Below are positions 35,598 through 44,620 of a DNA stretch of 64,000 bases, one piece after another. The stretch's first letter is position 1. Each line of letters begins with the position of its first letter. Source of the stretch: Meiothermus hypogaeus. GTDB lineage: Bacteria; Deinococcota; Deinococci; Deinococcales; Thermaceae. The notes under the pieces are model-generated. The model saw nothing but the letters and a program-made list of their open reading frames with translations, was not told where the DNA came from and ran no database searches. The translations under genes were made by a program, and so were the position numbers. Location of the stretch: the NCBI RefSeq assembly GCF_003574035.1, contig NZ_QWKY01000003.1, forward strand, positions 1 through 64,000, written 5' to 3'.

Positions 35598-36737
35598 ATG
35601 GATCGAGCCCAACGCCTTCGCACTGTGATTGCTGCAGCACAAAAGCATCCGGTCTATGCTCACAAGCTTGCTGGGGTGGATATCCAGAGTCTGACCCCCG
35701 AAACGATATCCAGCCTGCCCCTGACCACCCGTCAGGAGTGGTTGGCCCACATTCAGGCCCACCCCAAACCACCCCAGGGTGCGGCCCTGATGCACCTGAC
35801 CCCCAGCCCGGCCATTGGCTGGATGCCTGAGTACCTATCCACCGAAGATGTGGAATACCAGGCCGAAGCCCTGGCTTCTCAGATGCGCCGCTTAGGCGTG
35901 AGCGGTAAGAAAGCCCTGGTGGCCTTTGGCTACCACATTTTTGCAGGCGGGTGGCTTTTCCACGAGGCCCTCCAACGGGCTGGCGCAATGGTTCTGCCCC
36001 ACGGCCCCGGTGAGGCCGAGCGCATTGTCCAGCTGCAACAGCAGTATGGCTTCGAGATCCTGGTCTGCAACCCCAGCTTTGCCATGAAGATTGCCCAGGC
36101 CGGAGGCCGCTTCGAACTGCTGATGGCAGGCGGCGAGCCGTTCACCTCGGTTCCGGGTTACCGCGAAAAGCTCGAGCAGGCCATTGGGGGTGTAGCTGTA
36201 GATGCCTACGGCACCTCTGAGCTGGGGGTGGTGGCGGGGGAAAGCCTGGACAAAGACGGTCTGTGGGAAATACCCGAGATGGCCATCATTGAAATTCTTG
36301 ACCCCGAAACCCTGGAACCTACCCCGGAGGGCGAAAAGGGCGAAATGGTGGTCACCTCGCTCTCGCGCACCCTTATGCCCATGATCCGCTTCCGTACCGG
36401 CGACCTGGCGGTGGTATCTCGAAAAGGTGGCCGGCTGTGCTTGCCCCGGGGGGTGATTGGCCGCACCGACCTGATGGTCAAAGTCAAGGGGGTCAAGCTC
36501 TACCCCACCGAACTCGCCCCCTTGCTCATGGCTTTTGGCATCGACCCCAGAGGCGGTGCTCAACTGGTGGTCGAAACCAAGGAGGGCGGAACCGACAAAC
36601 TAACCTTGCGCATCAAAGCTGAAGCTGTCCCGCCTCAGCTGGGCCCCGCCCTGCAGCAGGCCACCGGTATCCGCCTGGACGATATCCAGGCCGACCCTGC
36701 CCTGGAAGGGCCGCCCCTGGTGGATAAACGTTATTGA
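35598..36737 (+). CDS. Phenylacetate-CoA ligase-like adenylate-forming enzyme
   Basis: The 379-residue protein belongs to the PaaK-like AMP-forming ligases. It shows DAYGTSELGVVAGE near 202 (adenine/substrate loop), FRTGDLAVV near 265 (the conserved ATP-binding Asp), and VIGRTDLMVKVKGVKLYPTELAPLL near 285-309 (hinge and C-terminal subdomain). The usual N-terminal TSGTTG phosphate loop is not recognisable (HLTPSPAIGW in its place), and it is about 50 residues shorter than PaaK, so activity on CoA is uncertain. TATAAT at 35558-35563 and an AAAGGAG ribosome site precede it. Confidence 0.75.
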   Translation: MDRAQRLRTVIAAAQKHPVYAHKLAGVDIQSLTPETISSLPLTTRQEWLAHIQAHPKPPQGAALMHLTPSPAIGWMPEYLSTEDVEYQAEALASQMRRLGVSGKKALVAFGYHIFAGGWLFHEALQRAGAMVLPHGPGEAERIVQLQQQYGFEILVCNPSFAMKIAQAGGRFELLMAGGEPFTSVPGYREKLEQAIGGVAVDAYGTSELGVVAGESLDKDGLWEIPEMAIIEILDPETLEPTPEGEKGEMVVTSLSRTLMPMIRFRTGDLAVVSRKGGRLCLPRGVIGRTDLMVKVKGVKLYPTELAPLLMAFGIDPRGGAQLVVETKEGGTDKLTLRIKAEAVPPQLGPALQQATGIRLDDIQADPALEGPPLVDKRY

Positions 36738-36840
36738 ATCACTTTCTACATAGGCAACAAGCCTTGAGACCATCGGCCCATTGAGCCGATTTCGGAAATA
36801 TTGCTGTGCACAAGGTGTCTTGCAGGCAACCGTCCTGTAT

Positions 36841-37117
36841 GGGCGGAATCAGGTGTTTATCGCGCTCTTCCAGGACAAAGTATTCTTGGTCCCGGATGGC
36901 TCGATTTATACCAGATTCGGTTGATTCGTTACCGAATGGTAATGAATCAACAGGGCCGAAGTTATCCGCGTAGCGGAGGGCGATACCGCCCCTTGGAAGG
37001 GAGGCGCTTTCTTCGCCGACCGACAGGAAGGGGTGTGCTCTAGGACCCAAAAAGACAACCTATGATTTTTTTTGGTTTTGTGAACTGTCTTTTTGAATCC
37101 GGTATTAGAACGCTCTA
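36841..37117 (+). repeat. AB palindromic repeat, copy 3, partial and interrupted
   Basis: Parts of half B are recognisable: GGGCGG, GACAAAG, ATTCTTGG and GGCTCGAT before the TACC element, and AGAACGCTCTAT after it. In the intact copy (52.86 kb) GGCTCGAT continues straight to AGAGCGCTCTAT. Half A is not recognisable. Confidence 0.6.
36909..37104 (+). mobile_element. TACC element, copy 4, full length
   Basis: The 196-bp element runs from TACCAGATTC to GAATCCGGTA with TTA on both sides (36906-36908, 37105-37107). It carries the hairpin (one G-T wobble pair), one 38-bp module near 36959-36998, the linker, and the 27-bp core in the same orientation as copy 2. One arm of the inner repeat is mutated (GGACCCAAAAAGACA). 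Confidence 0.85.
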
Positions 37118-37340
37118 TGCCAGTTGCATATCAACCCCTTGACTTATCCTCTGTACGGCTTGGCCGGAATCGCGCAACCGTCTGGCTTGTGATGAGGGGG
37201 CTCAGGAACGCCTCCCAAAGACAACTATCCAGATAATGTTGGAATTATCGGGCTATACGAGCGAAGTGCTTATGCAAAGTCTGTTACGCCGCGGTCAAAA
37301 ACTTGGTTTGATTATCACTGGGCCGGGCGCAAAGAAACCC

Positions 37341-37346
37341 TATACT
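37341..37346 (+). promoter_or_regulatory. Leaderless -10 box of the small membrane protein gene
   Basis: TATACT ends 7 nt before the ATG at 37354. No ribosome site is seen, as expected for a leaderless message. The -35 region is poor. Confidence 0.4.
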
Positions 37347-37353
37347 CCACTCA

Positions 37354-37725
37354 ATGAGCACCTTTCTTGCTCCCCTACTTATAACCCTGGCCCTTAGTGC
37401 AGCGGCTTTTTGGGCTCACCGCAGCATGAACCAGATGCACCGCCGCTTGCTCGAGGCCGAGCTAGATGGCCGCAATTACGACGAGTTGAGCGACCACGAC
37501 CGCTTTTTCCTTAACGAAGTCGTCAACCTCAAGTTTCAGCAGTCTGGCGGCAGCAAGCTGGCTTCTTTTGTGTTGCTTTATGCCTATCCCACACTCTACT
37601 TTGGCGAAAAAGTGCTGGGCCGCAACCACTGGAGCGCGGTGGAGGTTTTCAGCGGCTCGTCGATGTTTTATTTCCTGACCCTGGTGCTAGCTGGGTTGCT
37701 CATGCAGACCATAGGGCTGGGCTAA
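37354..37725 (+). CDS. Small membrane protein, unknown function
   Basis: The 123-residue protein has an N-terminal helix (FLAPLLITLALSAAAFWAH), a charged middle (DELSDHDRFFLNEVVNLKFQQSGG), a probable second helix (ASFVLLYAYPTLYFG), and a C-terminal helix (SMFYFLTLVLAGLLMQTIGL). I do not recognise a family. It ends 7 nt before the convergent pucR stop. Confidence 0.65.
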   Translation: MSTFLAPLLITLALSAAAFWAHRSMNQMHRRLLEAELDGRNYDELSDHDRFFLNEVVNLKFQQSGGSKLASFVLLYAYPTLYFGEKVLGRNHWSAVEVFSGSSMFYFLTLVLAGLLMQTIGLG

Positions 37726-37732
37726 CCGCCCT

Positions 37733-38440
37733 TCACCGCTTAAGCAGCTCTAGCGCAATCCACAAGCCCAAGCGCCTTTCGGGGCTTTCGATATCGCCCA
37801 GCATGCCCCGGAGTTGTTCAAGCCGGTAGTAGATGCTCTGCCGCCGCACCCCAAGCTTGCGGGCCGTCTCAGCAATATTGAACTGTGAAGCCAGTAGGGC
37901 CTCGAGGGTCGCCAAAAGGGTGCTTTTGGGGCGGCTGGGCAGGCGCAGAAGAGCCCCGAGGTGTCGTTCCACAAAGCGTTTATCCCGTCCAGTTTCAATC
38001 AAAGCTTCCAGCAAAGATTTGAGCAGCGGCTCTTCCTCGAAGGCCCCTGGATGCAGAATTCGCTCGTGAGCAGCGCGGGTCAGCTCGGCAAAGCGCACCT
38101 CGTGGCGAAAAACCAGGATGGGGAATTGTAGCATGCGGGCGGTCTGGAGCATCTCGGGGGGCAACTCCTGTAGCCACTGCACCAGCTCGAGGCAGAGCCC
38201 CCCCACCCCTACCTCGGCCAGGGTGCGCACGTAAGCTACGCGGGCCTCGGGCGTGGTGCGGGCCAGCTCGAGGCCTGTCGAAAGTAAAAGCTCACCCCCC
38301 GAAAGCAACCGGGCTACATCGAGCACCTCGGCCACATGTACCCAGGTGATGTAGCCGTCAAGCCTTTCCTGCCCCGAAAGCAGCTCAGCCCCAGCGAAGG
38401 CGGGCAGCTCCAGGATCTGACGAAGTGTGGGCAGGCTCAC
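37733..38440 (-). CDS. PucR family transcriptional regulator
   Basis: The 235-residue protein has an N-terminal PucR-type ligand domain (LPAFAGAELLSGQERLDGYITWVHVAEVLDVARLLSGGELLLSTG) and a C-terminal PucR helix-turn-helix (SQFNIAETARKLGVRRQSIYYRLEQLRGMLG). PucR in Bacillus controls purine catabolism; here the neighbours indicate control of pyrimidine breakdown (inference). It is shorter than Bacillus PucR (531) because the middle domain is reduced. Its start overlaps hydC by ATGA, so it is the last gene of that transcript. Confidence 0.85.
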   Translation of the reverse strand: MSLPTLRQILELPAFAGAELLSGQERLDGYITWVHVAEVLDVARLLSGGELLLSTGLELARTTPEARVAYVRTLAEVGVGGLCLELVQWLQELPPEMLQTARMLQFPILVFRHEVRFAELTRAAHERILHPGAFEEEPLLKSLLEALIETGRDKRFVERHLGALLRLPSRPKSTLLATLEALLASQFNIAETARKLGVRRQSIYYRLEQLRGMLGDIESPERRLGLWIALELLKR

Positions 38441-39675
38441 TGCTCCAGTATCCAGCGCATGGTCTTGTCGGCCAGACGGTCGAGGGCCTGCACAGACTGC
38501 TCGATATGCTCCTCCCGGGTGTCCTCGATTTTGTTGTGGCTGATGCCATGAAGACTCTGCACGAACATCATCACCGTGGGAATGCCTGCGCGGGCTACCT
38601 CGGCAGCGTCGTGGAGCGGCCCTGAGGGCATACGGTGTGAGACGCCAGCCACCTCGCGGATGGCCTCATCGCAAAACTCGATGAGCTGCGGGTGGAAGGG
38701 GATGGGCTCGATACTCCAGATGTGGCTCCACTCCACGGTGCAGTTTTCTTCTTGGGCAAAACGCTCGCTGGCCTCGCGGGCCTCGCGGTACATCTGGGCC
38801 AGCACGCCCGCGTCGAGGTCGCGCTGGTCGAGGGTGCATTCACAGCGCCCAACCACCGCCGTCACGATACCCGGATAGGTCTTGACGCTGCCCATGGTGC
38901 AAACCGCGTCGGGATGCTTCATGGCGATGGGGCGGATTTCCAGGGCCAGCTTGGCGGCTGCCGCCAGGGCATCCTTGCGACGGTTCATCGGGGTAGAGCC
39001 AGAATGGGCCTCCTGACCGTAAAAGGTAATGGCGTGCCGCTCCACCCCCTTGGTGCCCAGCACCACACCCAGCGGCAAGCCCTTATCCAGGAGCACAGGG
39101 CCTTGCTCGATGTGGAGCTCGAGGTAAGCCGCTGCGTTCTTTTGCTCTTGCTGGGCCTCGGGAAAACGGTCAATCTCGACCCCGCAGCGCCTGAGGGCAT
39201 CTTCCAGTCGGATGCCATCTTTGTCGGTGCGACCCCGGTCGGCCTCGATGGTGTGGTTTCCCGCGAAGGCCGAGGAACCCAGCAGGCTGCGCCCAAAGCG
39301 GGCCCCCTCTTCGTCGGCCCAGTCCACCAACCGTACCGTGACCGGGGGTTTGCCGCCATACTCTCTGGCAATCCGGCGCAAGACCTCGAGGCCCGCCAGC
39401 ACGTTCAAACACCCATCCAGCCAGCCCCCACCCGGCACCGAGTCCAGGTGGCCCCCAATCAAAAGTGCCTTTTCGCTCTGGCCCTGGAGTGTAATCCAGT
39501 TGTTGCCTGCTGCGTCGTAGTGCTGTTCGACAGGCAGATCGGCCAGCTTGTTGTTGAACCATTTGCGCGCCTCCAGCCAGGTGTCGGTCCAGGCCACCCG
39601 CCAGGCGCCGTTTTCGTCGGCGGTGAGGTCGCGCAGTTCCTTGAGTTCGGCTACGGTTCGCTTGGGGTTTAGCAT
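38437..39675 (-). CDS. Zn-dependent amidohydrolase: N-carbamoyl-beta-alanine amidohydrolase (beta-ureidopropionase)
   Basis: This 412-residue M20-family hydantoinase/carbamoylase has metal and substrate motifs GGHLDSVPGGGWLDG near 75-89, DWADEEGARFGRSLLGSSAFAG near 113-134, and HIEQGPVLLD near 186. The C-terminal segment RMPSGPLHDAAEVARAG contributes metal and dimer-interface residues. Such enzymes hydrolyse N-carbamoyl-beta-alanine or allantoate; the neighbouring hydantoinase and PreAT favour the pyrimidine substrate. The ATG at 39675 follows GGAGGTTACC. Confidence 0.85.
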   Translation of the reverse strand: MLNPKRTVAELKELRDLTADENGAWRVAWTDTWLEARKWFNNKLADLPVEQHYDAAGNNWITLQGQSEKALLIGGHLDSVPGGGWLDGCLNVLAGLEVLRRIAREYGGKPPVTVRLVDWADEEGARFGRSLLGSSAFAGNHTIEADRGRTDKDGIRLEDALRRCGVEIDRFPEAQQEQKNAAAYLELHIEQGPVLLDKGLPLGVVLGTKGVERHAITFYGQEAHSGSTPMNRRKDALAAAAKLALEIRPIAMKHPDAVCTMGSVKTYPGIVTAVVGRCECTLDQRDLDAGVLAQMYREAREASERFAQEENCTVEWSHIWSIEPIPFHPQLIEFCDEAIREVAGVSHRMPSGPLHDAAEVARAGIPTVMMFVQSLHGISHNKIEDTREEHIEQSVQALDRLADKTMRWILEQ

Positions 39676-39885
39676 GGTAACCTCCGTTGGCAAAATTTTG
39701 GAGAATAGGCCTATTGCTCAGGGCGCTTTGCAAGCTCCCAAAAGGTCTGGCAGAAAGGTTTGCTTATATTCGTGTCCAAGACAGAAGCCAGGGGGTATGG
39801 CTCACATATCGGAAGCCCTGGCCGAAGAAGGGGGCGACCCCTGGGCCGCCCCCTGAGCACAACGGTCTGTACACTACAGTACAGA

Positions 39886-40971
39886 TTATTTCCAGTCTCG
39901 AGCCCGTTTACCAGTGGCGGCTTCCCAGGGACCATAGTCCACCGTGGTGGCGGGCGGGTCTTTGGTCAGAATGCCCTGCTCGCGGAGCAAACGCACCGAG
40001 GCCTGGTAGTCAGCGGGCACCAGGAAACCAGCCCAACCCTTGGTGGTGGCACCTGCATTGTAGAGCTTGGCGATCTCGGCCATCTGCCAGGTCTGGTGGC
40101 CTTTGGCATCGGCGCGGGTGCCCGAGCCCTTGCAGGTGTTGCCGCATACCGGCAGCACGTACTTCTCCACCGTCTCGGCCTGGTTGGCCACGGCCCAGTT
40201 CCAGCCCTGGATAGAAGCACGGATCAGGCGAGCGGCCACCTGGCGACCCGTAAGCCCCGAGCCCTTGAAGTTACGCTCGTTGAGTACCCGTTCGGTGGTA
40301 AAAATCAGGTCTTCCAGCAGGTTAATCCCCTCATCTGCCAGCTTGAACACATCCACCTTGGTTTCGTCGTAGCCCAGACCGGCAATCTGGTTGACCTCGT
40401 TGTAGGTCATGGCAGCAACCAGTTGCACCTTGTCCGGGAATACCAGCGAGGGATCAAATGGATAGCTCACCGCCGTCACATCGGGATTGGTAGCACGGGG
40501 GTCGAGGGAGCTGGTCAGTCCGCATTTACGGAAAAGCGCCACCGCCGGATACTCGTTTCCGGAGGGCCAGACCCCCACGCTCTTGCCCTTCATGTCGGTG
40601 CAGAGGTTCTTGATGTTGCTGGATTTTAGCGCTACCAGGGTAAAGCCGGAACGCTGGAAAATCTGGGCCAGGTGCACCACCGGGATGCCCCGCTCACGGG
40701 CAGTCAGCAGGTCGGCAATCCAGGTTGTGCCAAAGTCGGCAGCCCCGGATTGCACCACCTGGATGGGGGATTGGTCCCCTGCAGGCAACAGGGTCACGTC
40801 CAATCCCTGGGCCCGGAAAAAGCCCCGTTCCTTGGCTACAAAGAAACCGGCAAACTGGGCCTGAGGAAACCACTTGAGCTGCAAATTAACCTTGATCAGA
40901 TTCTGTTGTGCGCTCGCCAGCGATGCCAACACGAAGACTGCCAGTACCCACAAGACCGACCATTTCTTCAT
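39886..40971 (-). CDS. ABC transporter substrate-binding protein, NMT1/THI5-like
   Basis: The 361-residue protein has a signal peptide (KWSVLWVLAVFVLASLASA, cut before QQNLI) and the NMT1 fold: LQLKWFPQAQFAGFFVAKERGFF near 29-51, GDQSPIQVVQSGAADFGTTW near 65-84. Relatives bind pyrimidine moieties of thiamin, riboflavin or related compounds. Inside a pyrimidine catabolism island it probably binds uracil, thymine or a dihydro form (inference). Cys residues in KNLCTDMKGK and PVCGNTCKGS could form disulfides. The ATG is preceded by AAGGAGG. Confidence 0.85.
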   Translation of the reverse strand: MKKWSVLWVLAVFVLASLASAQQNLIKVNLQLKWFPQAQFAGFFVAKERGFFRAQGLDVTLLPAGDQSPIQVVQSGAADFGTTWIADLLTARERGIPVVHLAQIFQRSGFTLVALKSSNIKNLCTDMKGKSVGVWPSGNEYPAVALFRKCGLTSSLDPRATNPDVTAVSYPFDPSLVFPDKVQLVAAMTYNEVNQIAGLGYDETKVDVFKLADEGINLLEDLIFTTERVLNERNFKGSGLTGRQVAARLIRASIQGWNWAVANQAETVEKYVLPVCGNTCKGSGTRADAKGHQTWQMAEIAKLYNAGATTKGWAGFLVPADYQASVRLLREQGILTKDPPATTVDYGPWEAATGKRARDWK

Positions 40972-41129
40972 CCTTGCCTCCTTTTGTGCCAGAGCGACTT
41001 CAAACGGTAGCCTACTGCAACCCACGACCCTCTTGTCAAGCTTTTTCTGCTCACCTCCCCCTGATTGCTGATAGCCAATAGCGGCAAGCTCTTTGCCAGT
41101 GGTTTTAGGCTTTTGGCGATCAGCTCCAG

Positions 41130-41236
41130 AACGACACGTGCCACCCGGTTAACCTCCGCTCGAGACCGAAGGTGCGAGCCTGGCACAGTCCTCGTTAGCG
41201 AAACGACACGTGCCACCCGGTTAACCTCCGCTCGAG
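41130..41236. repeat. 35-bp perfect direct repeat duplicating the end of a permease gene
   Basis: Two identical 35-bp units occupy 41130-41164 and 41202-41236, 72 bp apart. The second codes for the permease residues just before its stop (41195-41197), so the 3' end of the gene appears twice. Read in the same frame, the outer copy would end the protein SFWS-stop instead of SFR-stop. Confidence 0.92.
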
Positions 41237-42166
41237 CCACGCCACCAGGTTGTACCAGGCGATGCCGATCAGCGAAGCTACGATGATTGCCGACCAAACG
41301 ATATCAAAGCCAAACCGGCCCGCCTCGATCTGGATCCGAAAACCCAGGCCCTGTCCGTTGGCCCCAAAAAACTCACCCACAATGGCCCCAATCATGGCCA
41401 GGGTCGTCCCCAGCTTGAGGGCATTGAAGATAAAGGGCAGCGCATTGGGCAGCCGTAGCCAGCGATACTGCTGCACCTCGCTGGCCGCATACGAACGCAT
41501 CAAATCTAGCGACAGGGGGCTGACCTCGGTAAGTCCGCGGAAGGTATTTACCACCACCGGAAAAAACACCGTAATGGCCACAATCACCGCTTTGGATTGC
41601 CAGTCGATGCCCACCATTTTGACCAGTACCGGGGCCAGCGCCACAATGGGAATACTGCTAAAAACTGTGGCGTAGGGTAACAGGCCACGTTCCAGAAACA
41701 CATATCGGCTCACCAGTAAAGCCGTAATCACACCCAGGCCACAACCAATCAGATACCCGACGAGCGCCTCTAACACCACAGTCTGGAAGGCATCTTGCAG
41801 GAGCACATCTCGCACTGCAAAAAAAGTAGAGAGCACCCGGCTGGGGGTCGGGATAAGCCCGGGTGGAACCTGGTAGGCCCGAAGCAAGGCTTCCGCCGTT
41901 ACCACCACCACAAGCAAGGTGAGGGCTGCCGGGGTAAAGCCTATGACGGGATTGGTGGTGTTCACAAACTGGTTCGCAACCCTGGCAATGCCCAGCGCCG
42001 CCAGCAAGAATCCACCCCAAATCAGGAGTTTTTGAGCATCCGAAGCCGGCTCGCTCTGGTTCCACCAGATCGCAATGAACCAAAGAAGCAGGCCAAATCC
42101 AAGCACCAACAGCATCCAGTCAAGCAACACCCTGGACAGGGCAGGTTTACTCGGCTGCACCACCAT
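41195..42166 (-). CDS. ABC transporter permease, SsuC/TauC type (second permease)
   Basis: The 323-residue membrane protein has five to six helices in a BPD-type domain. The EAA loop (SPLSLDLMRSYAASEVQQYRWLRLPNALPFIFNALKLG near 210-247) docks to the ATPase. Its C-terminus lies in a 35-bp duplication. With the permease at 42170 it probably forms a heterodimeric channel, unusual for NMT1-type importers, which often have one permease gene. Confidence 0.88.
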   Translation of the reverse strand: MVVQPSKPALSRVLLDWMLLVLGFGLLLWFIAIWWNQSEPASDAQKLLIWGGFLLAALGIARVANQFVNTTNPVIGFTPAALTLLVVVVTAEALLRAYQVPPGLIPTPSRVLSTFFAVRDVLLQDAFQTVVLEALVGYLIGCGLGVITALLVSRYVFLERGLLPYATVFSSIPIVALAPVLVKMVGIDWQSKAVIVAITVFFPVVVNTFRGLTEVSPLSLDLMRSYAASEVQQYRWLRLPNALPFIFNALKLGTTLAMIGAIVGEFFGANGQGLGFRIQIEAGRFGFDIVWSAIIVASLIGIAWYNLVAWLERRLTGWHVSFR

Positions 42167-42169
42167 TAA

Positions 42170-43087
42170 CTAACCTCCTTCTTGCTTGGATACCCTTGCT
42201 TGCTTGGGCATAGGCGTAGCCGCTACTTTAGCTCGTTGCCAGGGGGTTACCAGTCGTTCCGTCCAGTTCACCAGGGCCACCAGCAAAATACCCAGCACTG
42301 CCGAGGAAAGCATGATGACCCACATCGCCACCACATCCGAAGCGCGGGAGTTTTCGGCCAGCATTTTCCCGATGCCCTGAAAACTAATGGTAGAAATTTC
42401 AGCCACAATGGCCCCAATCAAAGCCGCCGTCATGGCTACCTTGAAGGCTGTAAAAAGATAGGGAATCGAAGCCGGGAAGCGCAGCATCAGATAGGTCTGC
42501 CAGTTGTTGGCGTTGTAGGTTTTCATCAGGTCGAGGCTGAGGGGGTCGGGGCTCTTGAGGCCCTTGGCCACCCCGATGGCGATGGGGAAAAAAGCTATGT
42601 AAGCAGCGATGATGGCTTTTGGAATCCAGCCCTGCACGCCATACTGTCCCAGAAGCACCACCAGCATGGGGGCAATGGCAATCACCGGAATAGTTTGGGA
42701 GGCCACAATCCAGGGCAGCAGCGAACGCTCAAAAGCCCTTGAGGCCACAATCCCAATGGCGAAAAAGAAGCCCACCAGGGCCGCCAGTAACAAGCCCACA
42801 ACGGTCTCGAGGGCCGTCACGGCAGCATTGAGGGGAATGGCATTGGGGGAGTTGAGGGGAAACATCAGGTTGCGAAAACCATTCCAGAGCTGCTGCGGCG
42901 AGGGCAGCACCGGGCTTCTAAGCTGGGTAGCGCACTCAAAAGCCGTTTTGCATGGGAGCGCCGCCCCCGTGTCCAGCGCCCGCTGGGCCGCCGGAATGTT
43001 GGCCAGATACATCAGCGGCCAGTACAGGGCCAGCACAATGAGGGCCACCACCAGCATGGGCCCCAGTTGGGGTGAGATACGGGTCAT
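42170..43087 (-). CDS. ABC transporter permease, SsuC/TauC type (first permease)
   Basis: The 305-residue permease has a longer periplasmic segment after the first helix containing two Cys (LPCKTAFECATQLRSP). The EAA loop is SPDPLSLDLMKTYNANNWQTYLMLRFPASIPYLFTAFK near 186-223. Its start overlaps the ATPase stop, and 3 nt separate its stop from the second permease. Confidence 0.9.
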   Translation of the reverse strand: MTRISPQLGPMLVVALIVLALYWPLMYLANIPAAQRALDTGAALPCKTAFECATQLRSPVLPSPQQLWNGFRNLMFPLNSPNAIPLNAAVTALETVVGLLLAALVGFFFAIGIVASRAFERSLLPWIVASQTIPVIAIAPMLVVLLGQYGVQGWIPKAIIAAYIAFFPIAIGVAKGLKSPDPLSLDLMKTYNANNWQTYLMLRFPASIPYLFTAFKVAMTAALIGAIVAEISTISFQGIGKMLAENSRASDVVAMWVIMLSSAVLGILLVALVNWTERLVTPWQRAKVAATPMPKQARVSKQEGG

Positions 43088-43911
43088 TCGGTCACCTCGT
43101 ATCCGTGCCCCTTGCGCAGGGCCTCGCGCACCTCGGTGGCAATCTGGAAGAACTCGGGCAGTTCGCGGGTCTCAAAGGTACGGGGTTGGGGCAGGTTTAC
43201 CGGAATGACCGTCTCGATCTTGCCAGGACGGGGGGTCATCACCACAATACGGGTCGAGAGGAAGACCGCCTCGGGGATAGAGTGGGTCACAAAGATGATG
43301 GTCTTGCCGGTCTCGCGCCACAAGCGCAAAAGCTCCAGGTTCAGGTTCTCGCGGGTAATCTCGTCCAGAGCCCCAAAGGGCTCGTCCATGAACAGGAGTT
43401 GTGGGTCGAAGGCCAAAGCCCGGGCAATGGAGACGCGTTGCTGCATCCCCCCCGAGAGTTGCCAGGGGTAGTGCCTGGTAAACTTTTCCAGCCCCACCAG
43501 CGCCAGCATCTTCTCGGCTCTGGCTTTGCGCTCCCCAGCCGGAAAGTTCATCACCTCAAGGGGCAGCATGACGTTAGAAAGCACCGTGCGCCACTCCATC
43601 AGGGTGGGTGCCTGAAAAACATAGCCGTAGGCCCGGCTCTTGCGAGCCTCCTCCGGGTTTTTCCCACTGATCAGGATGGTTCCCGAGGTGGGCTTGATGA
43701 GGTCGGCCAGCAAGCGCAGCAGGGTGGTCTTGCCACAGCCCGAGGGCCCAATCAGGCTGATGAACTCACCCTGGGCAATCTCGAGGTTAGCGTCTTTGAG
43801 GGCAACCGTGCCGGTCTGAAAGACCATCGAGACCTGTCGCACCGAAACGATGGGACGGGCCTCCAGGCTGGAGCTGGGTAGGTGGGTGTTCGGGGTGTTG
43901 GACTGCATCAT
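43084..43911 (-). CDS. ABC transporter ATP-binding protein, nitrate/sulfonate/pyrimidine type
   Basis: The 275-residue ATPase has Walker A GPSGCGKTT near 55-63, ABC signature LSGGMQQRVSIARAL near 151-165, Walker B LLFMDEPFGALDEI near 171-184, and the H-loop VTHSIPEAVFL. It energises the two permeases that follow. The C-terminus has no regulatory domain. Confidence 0.93.
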   Translation of the reverse strand: MMQSNTPNTHLPSSSLEARPIVSVRQVSMVFQTGTVALKDANLEIAQGEFISLIGPSGCGKTTLLRLLADLIKPTSGTILISGKNPEEARKSRAYGYVFQAPTLMEWRTVLSNVMLPLEVMNFPAGERKARAEKMLALVGLEKFTRHYPWQLSGGMQQRVSIARALAFDPQLLFMDEPFGALDEITRENLNLELLRLWRETGKTIIFVTHSIPEAVFLSTRIVVMTPRPGKIETVIPVNLPQPRTFETRELPEFFQIATEVREALRKGHGYEVTE

Positions 43912-43919
43912 GGTCTTCC

Positions 43920-44564
43920 CTATTGGTGTCTCTGGCCGGTCAGGGCGGCGGTCACGCCCAATCCAATATAGATACCTCCGGTTACCAGCCGCTGCCCCAG
44001 GGCAAAGCGGGGCTCCTTGATTTTGCGCCGGAGCCAGCCTCCCAGCGTGCTGGACAATAGCGCATAGCCCCCATCGCTGAAGGTGGCCAGGGTAATAAAA
44101 ACCAGGCCCAACAGCAAGAACTGCAGCGAGGCCGCCCCCCTGGCAGGGTCTACAAACTGCGGCAGAAAGGCAAAGAAGAAGAGGGCGGTTTTGGGGTTGA
44201 GAGCGTTCACCACGAAGCCCTGCACAAAAATGCGCTGCAGGGGCTGCCGGTCCAGAGCGCCGAGCTCCACAGGCTCCCTCGAGAGCCAGGTACGCAGGCC
44301 CAGATACACCAGATAGGCAGCACCTGCATACTTAACCAGGTTGAAGGCCAGGGCACTAGAAAGCAAAATGGCCGAAAGGCCCAGCGTGGCCATCAGCACG
44401 TGCAGCATACCGCCGCACTGGATGCCCAGCACGCTAGCCACTCCCGCCGCACGGCCCTGCGATGCGCTACGAGTGACGATATATAGCACCGCAGGCCCAG
44501 GAATCAGAAGCAGCGCCAGGCTGGCCAGAGCAAACACCAGCAGTTGATCGGGGGGTATCAGCAT
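43920..44564 (-). CDS. LysE/RhtB family exporter
   Basis: This 214-residue inner membrane protein has about six helices and the family N-terminus PGPAVLYIVTRSASQGRAAGVASVLGIQCGGMLHVLMATLGLSAIL (residues 22-67) and FVQGFVVNALNPKTALFFFAFLPQFVD near 112-138. Such proteins export amino acids. In this operon it might excrete beta-alanine or beta-aminoisobutyrate, the end products of the pathway (inference). A ribosome site (AAGAGGT) precedes the ATG. Confidence 0.88.
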   Translation of the reverse strand: MLIPPDQLLVFALASLALLLIPGPAVLYIVTRSASQGRAAGVASVLGIQCGGMLHVLMATLGLSAILLSSALAFNLVKYAGAAYLVYLGLRTWLSREPVELGALDRQPLQRIFVQGFVVNALNPKTALFFFAFLPQFVDPARGAASLQFLLLGLVFITLATFSDGGYALLSSTLGGWLRRKIKEPRFALGQRLVTGGIYIGLGVTAALTGQRHQ

Positions 44565-44620
44565 CCAGACCTCTTCTTAGCTGGGGATTTTACCGCGCCA
44601 CGCATAAATATCCAATCTGC

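Larger units (their letters stand above)
36738..37353. other. Intergenic region built of repeats
   Basis: This 616-bp gap holds an AB remnant (36841-37117) interrupted by a full TACC element (36909-37104). From 37118 to 37340 nothing recognisable is seen except the promoter at 37341. Short frames across the repeat show no coding character. Confidence 0.6.

Noticed and set aside
36801-37043. 80-codon frame in the 36.9-kb repeat
   Set aside because: It translates the palindromic element itself, as do similar frames at 6866 and 52969. No conservation of reading frame is expected.
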